Origin: a virus
Virus record (IMG/VR): IMGVR_UViG_3300036985_003676
Span: 1-20,916 of that record
DNA length: 20,916 nt
Reading direction: 5' to 3' (one strand)
Below the pieces are notes generated by a model that was not told the origin of the DNA, did not search any database, and saw only the letters and a list, made by a program, of their open reading frames with translations. A program made the position numbers and the translations under genes. Below, in pieces: positions 1-8,027 of this stretch (the first letter of the stretch is position 1; each line of letters opens with the position of its first letter).

Positions 1-527
1 AACAAAAACGAATTCAAAGAATAAAACTTGCAGAAACTGCATTGACAACCTATTCACAAAAAGTTGAAGGTGGTTCAAAAACACCACTTGCAGACACCAT
101 CAAAGACATTGCACTTTTGCAGACCTTTATTGCAACAATTCCAGCATTCGAAGATGGAACAGAAGACACTGGAAAGAATGGTCATGGTGTTGATGGAAAA
201 GGTGGTTTTCATGCAATCCTTCATCCAAATGAACGTGTTGTTCCAAAGCACTTGAATCAACAAATTGGTGCAATGTCAAATGAACAACTTGCAAAACTTG
301 CAACTGAATCAAGAACTGGAAGTCTGATGAAAGGTGACTTTCAATCTGCATCTGCACTTGACACTGCACTTCTTGCAAACAAGATTGATTTGTTGACTGA
401 AACCATTAAAAACAAACCAGAAACGAACATTGAACTTGGTGAAATAACACAATCGATGATGGAAATTGTGAAGACAACAAAAACTGGAAATACTAAAATT
501 TTTAACAGATACAAAATCAAACCATGA
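1..527 (+). CDS. Tail tape-measure protein, C-terminal part (5' end outside window)
   Basis: The frame is open from the left edge (first full codon at position 3), so this is the end of a longer gene; the TTG at 42 is not a convincing start. The visible 175 or so residues contain a Gly/Asp-rich stretch followed by AILHPNERVVP and then NQQIGAMSNEQLAKLA. This layout (Gly-rich loop, 'HPNERVV' or 'NGEYVV'-like strand, then a helix with MSN) is typical of the extreme C-terminus of tape-measure proteins of phages and prophages, which set tail length and line the tail lumen. It is followed, with a 4-nt ATGA overlap, by a tail-tip candidate, which matches the usual gene order. The assignment rests on this C-terminal pattern and on synteny, because the long helical body lies outside the window. 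Confidence 0.72.
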   Translation, partial: QKRIQRIKLAETALTTYSQKVEGGSKTPLADTIKDIALLQTFIATIPAFEDGTEDTGKNGHGVDGKGGFHAILHPNERVVPKHLNQQIGAMSNEQLAKLATESRTGSLMKGDFQSASALDTALLANKIDLLTETIKNKPETNIELGEITQSMMEIVKTTKTGNTKIFNRYKIKP

Positions 528-2248
528 AGCACTTTTTGAATGACATTGAAATTTCACCACGAAATCGGACTGACATTGGAATTGTTTCTGATTTCACTGG
601 AAATCCAGAAGTGATGAAATTGACAACTGACAATGTAATTTTACCACGTGAAGGAAATGAAATCATCAGAAATCACATTCAATCACAAGGTCTGTTTGAA
701 GGTGTTCCATATCGAATTGAATTGGATGGTGGTGTTGTTTTGAATTACTATGTTGACCTTCTTGATTCATCCACTAAATTCAAGAATTTTGAATGTGAAG
801 TTTCATTGAAGAAAAGGAAAGGTGAAGATGACTTTTTTGACAAAGCATCTGGTGCAACATTCGAATGGTTTCTTGCAAAAGGTGTCAATTACAATCTGGA
901 ATCAATTCCATACGTGGTGGTGACACCAAATCAAGTGGAACAAGCAATTTCACTTTTGATTTCACTTTATGTGATGGGAAAAGAACTTGTTTCTGCTGGA
1001 CAATCAGTTGTTGATGGAATTGCAGAAATCATTCAAGCATGTACACCAAACATCGGTGTTCCACCATCAGTTGACACTGGTGACATCATTGTTGCAGTCA
1101 TCAAAGGTCTTGCAAGGATTGCATATTTCATTCTTCTTCTTGCACTTGTTGTTGACCTTGCAACACAACTTTTCATGTTGTTATTTCCACCGATTCGATA
1201 TTTCAAAGGATGTAAATTCAAAGAATTGATGACAAAATCATGTCAATATCTTGGATTCACATTTGAATCAACATTGCTTGATTCTGAACCTAATTGGACA
1301 ATTCTTCCAGTTCCATTGGTGAAAGACAGACAATCAATTTTTGAATATCAACCAGCATTTTTGAACAATGCATTCAACAAAGGTGTTCCATCTGCATCAG
1401 ACACAACACCGACACTGCAATCATTCATTGAAGGAATGCAAACCATGTTCAATGGACAAATCAAAGTGAACAATGGTGTTGTCAGGTTTGAAAGACGTGA
1501 CTGGTGGATGAATCAAACAACAAACCAGATAATTCCAGCACTTTCACTGCAATCTGAACGTGATGATGAATTTCAATACAACACCGATGAAGTATGGAAA
1601 AGATATTACATCCATTACCAGACCGATTTCACTGAACTTCATTCATGTGATGGTGTACTTTATGACATCCACAATTGTGAATTTTCAACTGAACCGACAT
1701 CATTTGTCAATCAAGATTTGGTTTCAATCAAAGGATTGCAAGATGTGAACATTCCATTTGCACTTGGTGCAAGGAAAGAAAAACTGAACTGGTTGGAAGA
1801 AATAGCAAAAGGTCTTGCAAAAGTGATTGATGCAGTCACTGGAATCTTTGGTGGTGGAACAAACTATGAACAACAAATCGGTGACAGAAAGAATGTTTTG
1901 ATGATCTCACAACAATTTTTTGCAACAACAAAAGTCTTGTGGACAATCAATGGAAGACAACCAGTCAGTTTCAAGGACAAAGTCAGTGCAATTCAGTTGT
2001 GGAATCAATATCACTATATCCAGCAGATTCAGGAAAATGACTGGATATTGAAAAGTGATGTCAGAATTCAAATGACATCAAATGATTTCGTAACTTTGCA
2101 AGACAACAATTTTGCAATAATTGATGGACTGATGTGTGAAATCTTAAATTGTGAATGGATTGATGAAAAATCCTTCGCAAAAATCACATACAAACAAAGA
2201 AATCAATATGCAACTGGACACGTTTACACATTACAAATCAATGCATGA
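524..2248 (+). CDS. Tail-tip/baseplate-type structural protein with an internal hydrophobic segment
   Basis: A 574-residue protein starting in the ATGA overlap with the tape-measure gene. Its position directly after the tape measure suggests a distal-tail or baseplate-hub role, but no residue motif proves this. The N-terminal ~130 residues look like a beta-rich domain. Residues about 140-225 are strongly hydrophobic, with a core around 187-220 (runs such as FILLLALVVDLATQLFMLLF) that would score as a transmembrane helix or hairpin. The C-terminal half is beta-rich with many aromatic residues. A long hydrophobic segment in a virion protein is unusual and could insert into a host membrane during DNA entry; this is inference. 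It overlaps the next gene by 4 nt, so translation is probably coupled. Confidence 0.6.
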   Translation: MKHFLNDIEISPRNRTDIGIVSDFTGNPEVMKLTTDNVILPREGNEIIRNHIQSQGLFEGVPYRIELDGGVVLNYYVDLLDSSTKFKNFECEVSLKKRKGEDDFFDKASGATFEWFLAKGVNYNLESIPYVVVTPNQVEQAISLLISLYVMGKELVSAGQSVVDGIAEIIQACTPNIGVPPSVDTGDIIVAVIKGLARIAYFILLLALVVDLATQLFMLLFPPIRYFKGCKFKELMTKSCQYLGFTFESTLLDSEPNWTILPVPLVKDRQSIFEYQPAFLNNAFNKGVPSASDTTPTLQSFIEGMQTMFNGQIKVNNGVVRFERRDWWMNQTTNQIIPALSLQSERDDEFQYNTDEVWKRYYIHYQTDFTELHSCDGVLYDIHNCEFSTEPTSFVNQDLVSIKGLQDVNIPFALGARKEKLNWLEEIAKGLAKVIDAVTGIFGGGTNYEQQIGDRKNVLMISQQFFATTKVLWTINGRQPVSFKDKVSAIQLWNQYHYIQQIQENDWILKSDVRIQMTSNDFVTLQDNNFAIIDGLMCEILNCEWIDEKSFAKITYKQRNQYATGHVYTLQINA

Positions 2249-2469
2249 TGAAGGAAAATGAAACATTGAAAATGTTGGAAGGATTGACCAAAAGTCTTGA
2301 AGGAATTTTTGACATTCAAAAACAAGCAATTCAGCAAATTCCAGATGAACACATCAATCTGAAAATAAAAGCAACAAATGACATCGAATCATTGCTTGAA
2401 TCAATGAAGAAAGGTGAACTTGAAAAAATAATCGAAATTCAAAAAAGATATGCCGATTCAAATCATTAG
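2245..2469 (+). CDS. Small coiled-coil protein of the tail operon, function unknown
   Basis: A 74-residue, highly charged, helix-rich protein. It starts at an ATG overlapping the upstream TGA; a second ATG follows immediately at 2248. Heptad-like spacing of Leu/Ile through LEGLTKSLEGIFDIQ and later LLESMKKGELEKIIEIQ suggests a coiled coil. There is no signal peptide or membrane segment. Its 3' end overlaps the next gene by 20 nt in another frame. The tight packing between two large tail genes suggests a tail assembly or structural accessory role, but I recognise no family. Confidence 0.6.
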   Translation: MMKENETLKMLEGLTKSLEGIFDIQKQAIQQIPDEHINLKIKATNDIESLLESMKKGELEKIIEIQKRYADSNH

Positions 2470-4747
2470 TCAGAATTACACTGACATTTTTGGAAATATA
2501 AAACCATTTTATCAATGCAATGCTGGTGACGATATTCGTGCATCAATTGTTGTGAAATCATCGATTTCTGCATCAACTGCAACGGCTGGAACATCATTTG
2601 TTTTGAATCCAATTGACAACATTGTCACTGCATCTGGTGCAGTCAATTGGTTGACAGAAGGTTTTCGAATCGGTGACTTTGTGCAATTTATCAAATTCAG
2701 TGGTGGTGGTTCTGTCATCACTTCATGGATTACACTTGTGACAAATGTGACATCAACTGATTTGAATGTCAATTCAATTCCAACATGGATTGCAAGTGGT
2801 TCTGGTGAAATCATTCAAGTGACTTCATTGAATGTCACGTATGGACAAAAAAGAAGTTCACTGGTCATTGATGTCAATCATGTTGCAAATGGTTCTGCTG
2901 GAAGTAGTTTTTCACTGATTGATGGTGAACAAACAAGATTCACATTTGACTTGACAACTGCACTTCCAACACCACAAAGTGCAATTCAAATTGGAAATCG
3001 GTCTGGACAATTTAATTCAAGCATTCTAATCACTGATGTGACACAATCAATCACTGGTGTTCCACCATCATCATCAAATGTTTTGTATTATCGAATTGAT
3101 TATAAAACAATTCAGTCAGGAATATATGAACCTTCATATTTTGCATTCGGAAATTGCTTGAAATTCAATTCAAACATGAATTTTCAAAGAATTGCTGGTG
3201 AACCTTCGAACAACTATTTATTGAAATTGAACAATGATGCAGACACTGGTTGGTTTGATGAAGCATTCAATTCAGGAATTCCAGAAGCAACACTTGTGCA
3301 AGGTGTTTCAGAACTTGCATTCGATGCACCATCAACATTTCAAGTGGTCATTGATTCATCTTCTGCATCACATGGAATCGGTGCATCTTACATTCCAGAC
3401 AATGAACTATATTATAAAAACAAAATTCAAAGTCAGTCAGAACTTGGAATGACAATTCAATCATCAATCATTCCATTGTTTACACCAATTTCTTCACCAT
3501 TGAATCCAATCGGTGCTGGATATACATTGGAAATAATTTCGAACACATCGGTTGGAACAATTTACACAATCGATGTTGTCTTCACACCAAATACTGAATT
3601 CAACACATTCATGGATTCTTGTGATGAAGGTGACAGATTGTTCAGATTGTGGTTCAAGTTTGGAAATATAAATCTGCTTGTTTTTGATGACCAAGTGATT
3701 TCGAAACCACCAATTGGTGGACTTTTGGACATGGTTGTTTCAACATATCTTGACCATTCAGAAAATGTGACAGATTCAGGTGTTGTCAGTGCTGGATATT
3801 CAGCAGACATAGAAGATGACCTTGCATACATTGGAAAATTTAGACTTCCATTGAATGACAATTCCATTGAATCATTCACTGCACGAATTGAAGCATTGAA
3901 TGCAACAACTGGTGAATCATTCACATTGCAAAATGCATTTTTCAACATTGCAACAATTCCATTTGTGGGTGGAAAATACATCATCAATCAATCACAAGCA
4001 ATAATCACAACACTTCCAACAACATCAGTCAAACGAAATGCACTTTTGGTTCTTGAACCATCAATTGACACGATTGATCAATATGGTTTGAAAATATATT
4101 TTCCTTTCCTTTATAGGTGGGAATATTGGTTGCAACAATTGAACGCAGATTCTGATTTTTATCCAAATGATCAAACAAAAGACTGGTTTGAATATGGAAA
4201 TCATCCAGATTGGAATTTGAATCTTCATCTTGAACTTGTGAAAGGTGGTCTTGCATACATTTTTGATGACATTATTGACTTAAAAAATTACGATGCAAAT
4301 GACAACATCACATCAAACATTGAAATTTTCATTGATTCAACAAATCAAAATGTTGGAATTGTGACAGAAGGTCTTTTGATGCGTGTTGTTGGAACACATG
4401 AACTTGTTGATGGAACTGCATGGAATCCTTCTTCAATTTGGGGAATGTTGACCATTGAACCGAAAGAATCTGCACCACGATGGATTTGTTCCACAATTGT
4501 TCCGACAGATTTCAATTCACTGAATCCATTATCACCACTTTCTGGTGCATTGTGTGACTTGACTTTTCCAACACCAACAATTGCACGAATGGAATGTTTC
4601 TTCAATCCAGACAAAATCAATCTTGAAAATGGTGTGAAATTCACCACAAAAATCAAAGGATGTTCAGAATTTTACATTTCAGGAAAGCAAAAAACTGATG
4701 GAACATTGAAACAGAAAACTGATGGAACAATAAAGCAAAAATCTTAA
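2450..4747 (+). CDS. Large distal tail protein (fibre/receptor-region candidate) with short C-terminal repeats
   Basis: A 765-residue protein, rich in Ser, Thr, Asn and Ile and predicted beta-rich, with no membrane segment. The start at 2450 overlaps the upstream gene by 20 nt. Its size, composition and place between the tail tip and a jelly-roll protein suggest a tail-fibre, baseplate wedge or receptor-binding component. The last residues are a tandem repeat, KTDGTLKQ then KTDGTIKQ, followed by KS (nt 4691-4747), preceded by a partial KQ unit. Such tails could be an attachment peptide or a copy-number-variable tip. I recognise no enzymatic motif; the tail role is from context. Confidence 0.6.
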   Translation: MPIQIISQNYTDIFGNIKPFYQCNAGDDIRASIVVKSSISASTATAGTSFVLNPIDNIVTASGAVNWLTEGFRIGDFVQFIKFSGGGSVITSWITLVTNVTSTDLNVNSIPTWIASGSGEIIQVTSLNVTYGQKRSSLVIDVNHVANGSAGSSFSLIDGEQTRFTFDLTTALPTPQSAIQIGNRSGQFNSSILITDVTQSITGVPPSSSNVLYYRIDYKTIQSGIYEPSYFAFGNCLKFNSNMNFQRIAGEPSNNYLLKLNNDADTGWFDEAFNSGIPEATLVQGVSELAFDAPSTFQVVIDSSSASHGIGASYIPDNELYYKNKIQSQSELGMTIQSSIIPLFTPISSPLNPIGAGYTLEIISNTSVGTIYTIDVVFTPNTEFNTFMDSCDEGDRLFRLWFKFGNINLLVFDDQVISKPPIGGLLDMVVSTYLDHSENVTDSGVVSAGYSADIEDDLAYIGKFRLPLNDNSIESFTARIEALNATTGESFTLQNAFFNIATIPFVGGKYIINQSQAIITTLPTTSVKRNALLVLEPSIDTIDQYGLKIYFPFLYRWEYWLQQLNADSDFYPNDQTKDWFEYGNHPDWNLNLHLELVKGGLAYIFDDIIDLKNYDANDNITSNIEIFIDSTNQNVGIVTEGLLMRVVGTHELVDGTAWNPSSIWGMLTIEPKESAPRWICSTIVPTDFNSLNPLSPLSGALCDLTFPTPTIARMECFFNPDKINLENGVKFTTKIKGCSEFYISGKQKTDGTLKQKTDGTIKQKS
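4691..4738 (+). repeat. Two tandem 24-nt repeats at the 3' end of the large tail gene
   Basis: Two in-frame 24-nt units (4691-4714 and 4715-4738) share the first 15 nt exactly, AAAACTGATGGAACA, and differ only at third or silent-like positions afterwards, except for one Leu/Ile change. They encode KTDGTLKQ and KTDGTIKQ. A partial unit encoding KQ precedes them and KS follows before the stop. Confidence 0.85.
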
Positions 4748-4758
4748 AAATTTAAAAA

Positions 4759-5385
4759 ATGGCTAACGAAAAAATTCACGAATATCTTGATTCTGCAACA
4801 CTTTCAGATGTTCAAACACTTCCAGTGATGATTGATTGTGATGTTCAAGAAATCGGTGGTTGGATTTCAAAACAACTGGATGTGAAAAACATCATTGATG
4901 CATCAAATGACCAGTCAACAAGAACATTTGGTCAATTTCATGATGAAGGAAATCAGATTCACACACTTCCAAATGTTGCAAAAGCAATGAACATCAGTAA
5001 TGCTGACTATTCAAATGGTGTGTACATTGCAAATGACATTCTTGGAAATCCAACAAACATTGTTGTTTTGTCAGAAGGAATTTACAATCTTCAATTTTCT
5101 GCACAATTATATCGCACAAGTGGTGGTTCATCTGAACAAGTTTCAATTTGGTTCAGAAAAAATGGTGTTGACATACCGAATTCAAACACACACATGAATG
5201 TTGTTGCAAATTCAAGATACATGGTTGCATCTTGGAACATTTTTGTTGATTGTGATGTGAATGACACAATTGAAATCATGTGGTCTGTCACTTCAATTGC
5301 AATCACAATTCCATCAGTTGCACCAGATTTGATTGTTCCACATCCAGCAACACCATCATTGATTGTCACAATTAGCAAAATATAA
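4759..5385 (+). CDS. C1q/TNF-like jelly-roll protein, probable receptor-binding or fibre-tip protein
   Basis: A 208-residue protein with an A-rich leader (aaaatttaaaaaATG). From about residue 68 to the end it has the strand pattern of the C1q/TNF-like beta-jelly-roll seen in many Bacteroidota and Firmicutes phage tail proteins. There is a GIYNLQFSAQL strand, then QVSIWFRKNGVDIPNSNTHM, then YMVASWNIFVDCDVNDTIEI, then a final strand. The NGVDIPNS turn and the 'V-D-NDTIEI' strand are the most characteristic parts. Such domains usually trimerise and bind host surface glycans or proteins. The N-terminal ~65 residues probably attach it to the tail. It lies between two other probable tail proteins. 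Specificity cannot be read from the sequence. Confidence 0.72.
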   Translation: MANEKIHEYLDSATLSDVQTLPVMIDCDVQEIGGWISKQLDVKNIIDASNDQSTRTFGQFHDEGNQIHTLPNVAKAMNISNADYSNGVYIANDILGNPTNIVVLSEGIYNLQFSAQLYRTSGGSSEQVSIWFRKNGVDIPNSNTHMNVVANSRYMVASWNIFVDCDVNDTIEIMWSVTSIAITIPSVAPDLIVPHPATPSLIVTISKI

Positions 5386-5390
5386 AAGAT

Positions 5391-6872
5391 ATGTGTGAAT
5401 GTATTCGAATTCAATTCATGGTTGGTGATGAAATAGAAAGCACAACCATTGAATCAACTTCAACTGGAACTTATAATGGTTGGAACTTTTATCAATGGAA
5501 TCATCTTGGAATTGATTATTTCCTTTATTATAATTCATTTGGGACTGGTCAATGGGAAGTTTCAGTCGGTGGTCTTGGATTTCCAGCATTTCCAGTTGCA
5601 ACATTTTGGAAGGATTCGACACCACCATGTCCACCACTTGGTTCAATTCCAGATTGGGGACTGGGAATTTTTAGTGAATTCACAACAATGGAATGTCTTC
5701 CAGTTCAAGATTCATGTGATTGTGGAATTGATGTTTCAGTCACTGACAATTTGAATTCATATTTGTTCCAAATTCAAGTGACTGGAACAATCAATGGAAG
5801 AAACAAATATGAATGGACTGGTGACATTGGATTCGGTCTTGAAAATTTCATTTTATATTGGAATGGTTCACAATGGATTTTTGAAGGAAATATAAGTGGA
5901 ATTCTTGCATCATTGGACTACAATTCAACTTGTCCATTTTCAAGTGATTTGCATATTTGGATGACACGTTTCGAATTTCTTCGAATCAATACAACGGCAA
6001 TTGAATGTCGGACTTGTGGAACAGAAGAAAGAATTTTTCGTGAATACGATGCAATCAGACTTCCAGAAAACTTTGAAGAACCATATCGTGGATTGAAAGG
6101 ATGTTGTGAATGTGAATATTTGGTTTTTGCATCTGGAAGTTCATCAACATTTGAAAATGATGTCACATCTGCATGGATGAAATTATCTGATTCTGCTGAC
6201 ATCATCACTTTTGTTTTGGAAGATGCAAATGGAAATCCAACAATTTTTGTTCCAACACCACAAGCATTCATCAATGAACCTTTTGCATTTTACACAACCA
6301 TTCAATGGAAGGATGTGTTGAATTCAGATGGTGAAGGATGCTATACATTGAAAATTCAATATGAAATCAGTGGAATTGTTGGTTTTGTAATTTGGGGACA
6401 TTTTAAATTGCAGACTTATTCAATTCAAAATACTTTGAAAACTGCACGTGTTCGTGCATTCTTCAATGCATATCATGAAATGGAACAAATTGACTTCACA
6501 AATTCGAATGTTGAATCATCTTTTCGTTTTTATGGTTTCATCGGAAATCGACAACCAAACACTGAAATCGATAATATCATTTATCAAAATCGTGAAATGA
6601 AACGTGTGATTCGTGAAAACCTGAATCAATACGAAATCATCACTGAACCAGTTTATGAATGTTTCACAAGACCATTGATTGAATTGTTCTTGTTGTCGGA
6701 AAATGATTTGTTCATTTCAGACTATAATGCACACAATCATTCATATCGAATTCAAGACTGTCCAGTGATTGTTGAAGAATCTGCAACACTTGACTATCTT
6801 CCATTGTCAAGATATGCAATTTTGAAGTGCAAAGTCGGTGACAAATACAAAAACAAACGAACACATTTCTGA
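5391..6872 (+). CDS. Trp/Cys-rich tail protein with a duplicated ~105-residue module
   Basis: A 493-residue protein, 5 nt after the jelly-roll gene. The first ~206 residues are two copies of one module. Equivalent landmarks are C2-x-C4 and C109-x-C111, TGTYNGWNFYQW (25-36) and TGTINGRNKYEW (131-142), QW at 54-55 and 161-162, C80 and C181, and TTMEC (98-102) and TTAIEC (202-206). Each pair lies about 101-107 residues apart. Further Cys pairs follow (C206/C209 and the CCEC cluster near 240), then a C-terminal region of about 250 residues without a recognised domain. Aromatic-rich repeated modules at the end of a tail cluster suggest carbohydrate or surface binding, which is inference. The gene ends at a TGA that begins a promoter-like element. 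Confidence 0.65.
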   Translation: MCECIRIQFMVGDEIESTTIESTSTGTYNGWNFYQWNHLGIDYFLYYNSFGTGQWEVSVGGLGFPAFPVATFWKDSTPPCPPLGSIPDWGLGIFSEFTTMECLPVQDSCDCGIDVSVTDNLNSYLFQIQVTGTINGRNKYEWTGDIGFGLENFILYWNGSQWIFEGNISGILASLDYNSTCPFSSDLHIWMTRFEFLRINTTAIECRTCGTEERIFREYDAIRLPENFEEPYRGLKGCCECEYLVFASGSSSTFENDVTSAWMKLSDSADIITFVLEDANGNPTIFVPTPQAFINEPFAFYTTIQWKDVLNSDGEGCYTLKIQYEISGIVGFVIWGHFKLQTYSIQNTLKTARVRAFFNAYHEMEQIDFTNSNVESSFRFYGFIGNRQPNTEIDNIIYQNREMKRVIRENLNQYEIITEPVYECFTRPLIELFLLSENDLFISDYNAHNHSYRIQDCPVIVEESATLDYLPLSRYAILKCKVGDKYKNKRTHF

Positions 6873-6882
6873 AAATAGTGAC

Positions 6883-6890
6883 TAACTTTG
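6883..6890 (+). promoter_or_regulatory. Bacteroidota-type -7 box (TAACTTTG) ahead of the lysis cassette
   Basis: TAACTTTG matches the TAnnTTTG -7 consensus of Bacteroidota sigma-ABfr promoters. It sits in the 32-nt gap after the tail genes, inside the longer string ACTAACTTTG shared with three other intergenic sites. No good TTTG -33 box is seen at the normal distance. If used, transcription would begin around 6897, giving a leader of only about 8 nt before the ATG at 6905. Confidence 0.6.
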
Positions 6891-6904
6891 AAAAAAAATA
6901 AAAA

Positions 6905-7351
6905 ATGGAAATAAAATTGAAACAATACGAATTGAATAATTTTGGAAATTATATTTTCATCAATGAATTCTTATTAAACAAAGAAACACAAGAACGTGAA
7001 TTGATTGAAATGACAGAATTTCAAATTTCAGATTCAAGGATGAATTCAGTGACAAATTATGTCAGGGAAAAACTTGAAAAAGTTGCAGTTTCAATCATTG
7101 CTAACAATTTGAATTTGTTCACTTTTTTGAAATACACTGAAATTTCAACTATGAATGAAATTCCAGTTCTTGATGCAGATGGAATTGAAACTGGTGAATT
7201 CACAACAACAATTTCAATCGAATACATCGACAATGAATTCATTTGTAATGAAAGACCAATGTCATTTGATGAAATGATGATTTCATTTCTTTCTGAAAAC
7301 ACTGGTTTTTCAGTTGTGAAATCATTGGTTAATGCACCAGCACAATTTTAA
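6905..7351 (+). CDS. Unknown protein, first gene of the promoter-led lysis cassette
   Basis: A 148-residue soluble, acidic protein with an A-rich leader (aaaaaaaataaaaaATG). It contains no signal peptide, membrane segment or metal-binding motif that I can see. A central helix-like stretch (VTNYVREKLEKVAVSIIANNLNLF) is flanked by beta-like strands. It lies directly downstream of an ACTAACTTTG promoter-like site and 2 nt upstream of the holin candidate, so it is probably co-transcribed with the lysis genes or is a last virion gene. I do not recognise a family. Confidence 0.6.
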   Translation: MEIKLKQYELNNFGNYIFINEFLLNKETQERELIEMTEFQISDSRMNSVTNYVREKLEKVAVSIIANNLNLFTFLKYTEISTMNEIPVLDADGIETGEFTTTISIEYIDNEFICNERPMSFDEMMISFLSENTGFSVVKSLVNAPAQF

Positions 7352-7353
7352 AA

Positions 7354-7680
7354 ATGAAAGGAATGGAAAATTTGACTGATTTGATTGCAATGTCAATTGG
7401 TGTTGTTGGTGCATTGTTGAAAGGAATAAAAAAGAAATTTAACAAATCCACCATTTTCATTGGAATGTTGATTGCTGGTGTTTTGACATACGCAACAACT
7501 GGACTGATTGAAATGTTCTTCACTGATGTTTCACAAAAGGTCATCATCTTGATTTCATTTTGTGTTGGATGGATTGCAAATGAAGTGACTGAAAAACTTG
7601 ATGAATTCGTGAATGATGTTTATGACATTGTTATTGACTGGATTCGAAGAAAATTCAATTCAAAAAACAAACAACCATGA
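7354..7680 (+). CDS. Holin-like membrane protein
   Basis: A 108-residue protein with three predicted helices, about residues 8-23, 32-54 and 61-77, followed by a charged cytoplasmic-type tail ending RRKFNSKNKQP. Size, helix number and the position just before a putative spanin-like protein and lytic enzyme fit a phage holin, which permeabilises the inner membrane at a timed moment. Two starts are possible: ATG 7354 (MKGMEN) and ATG 7363 (MENLTD). A dual-start arrangement is known to tune some holins, but here it is only a possibility. It overlaps the next gene by 4 nt (ATGA). Confidence 0.68.
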   Translation: MKGMENLTDLIAMSIGVVGALLKGIKKKFNKSTIFIGMLIAGVLTYATTGLIEMFFTDVSQKVIILISFCVGWIANEVTEKLDEFVNDVYDIVIDWIRRKFNSKNKQP

Positions 7681-8027
7681 AAAAAACATTAATTGCAATT
7701 AGTTTCATTTTGATGACATCTGCTGAACTTTATTCTGCAAGTGACACGAATGGACAAGAAAGTTCAAAAAGTCTTTCAGAAATGATAAAAACAACACAAA
7801 ATGATGATTCATTGTTGTATTCAGACACCATTGTGAAACACAACACAAAAGAAATCGATGGTCATCTGGTCATTCAGGACACAATAATCATCGAAAAAGT
7901 TCTTCAACATGAAGTTGAAAAGTTCATTCAGGATGATTCGAACAAACCACTGGAAAAAGTGATGGTCATTCTGGTCTTCACTTTTGTCATTTCTGCATTA
8001 ATTTATCGAAAAAAGAAAAATGGTTAA
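7677..8027 (+). CDS. Signal-peptide plus C-terminal-anchor protein, spanin-like topology
   Basis: A 116-residue protein. It begins with MKKTLIAISFILMTSAELYSA, a classical secretion signal with a possible cleavage after the Ala near residue 21. It continues with about 70 polar residues likely to be periplasmic, and ends with a membrane helix at about 95-110 followed by RKKKNG, placing the C-terminus in the cytoplasm. Its neighbours are a holin-like gene (4-nt overlap) and a lytic-enzyme candidate (8-nt overlap). This resembles unimolecular spanins, which link outer and inner membranes, but the N-terminal signal has no lipobox Cys. The role is therefore uncertain; alternatives are a holin modulator or an envelope accessory protein. 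Confidence 0.6.
   Translation: MKKTLIAISFILMTSAELYSASDTNGQESSKSLSEMIKTTQNDDSLLYSDTIVKHNTKEIDGHLVIQDTIIIEKVLQHEVEKFIQDDSNKPLEKVMVILVFTFVISALIYRKKKNG

Noticed and set aside
75-560. Reverse-strand open frames opposite the tail genes, here and throughout
   Set aside because: They follow from the codon bias of the + strand genes (few TAA, TAG or TGA complements), lack A-rich leaders and promoters, and show no recognisable domains.
2091-2098. TAACTTTG inside the tail-tip gene as a promoter
   Set aside because: It is in mid-gene, lacks the flanking ACTAACTTTG core and is explained by the codons for Val-Thr-Leu.
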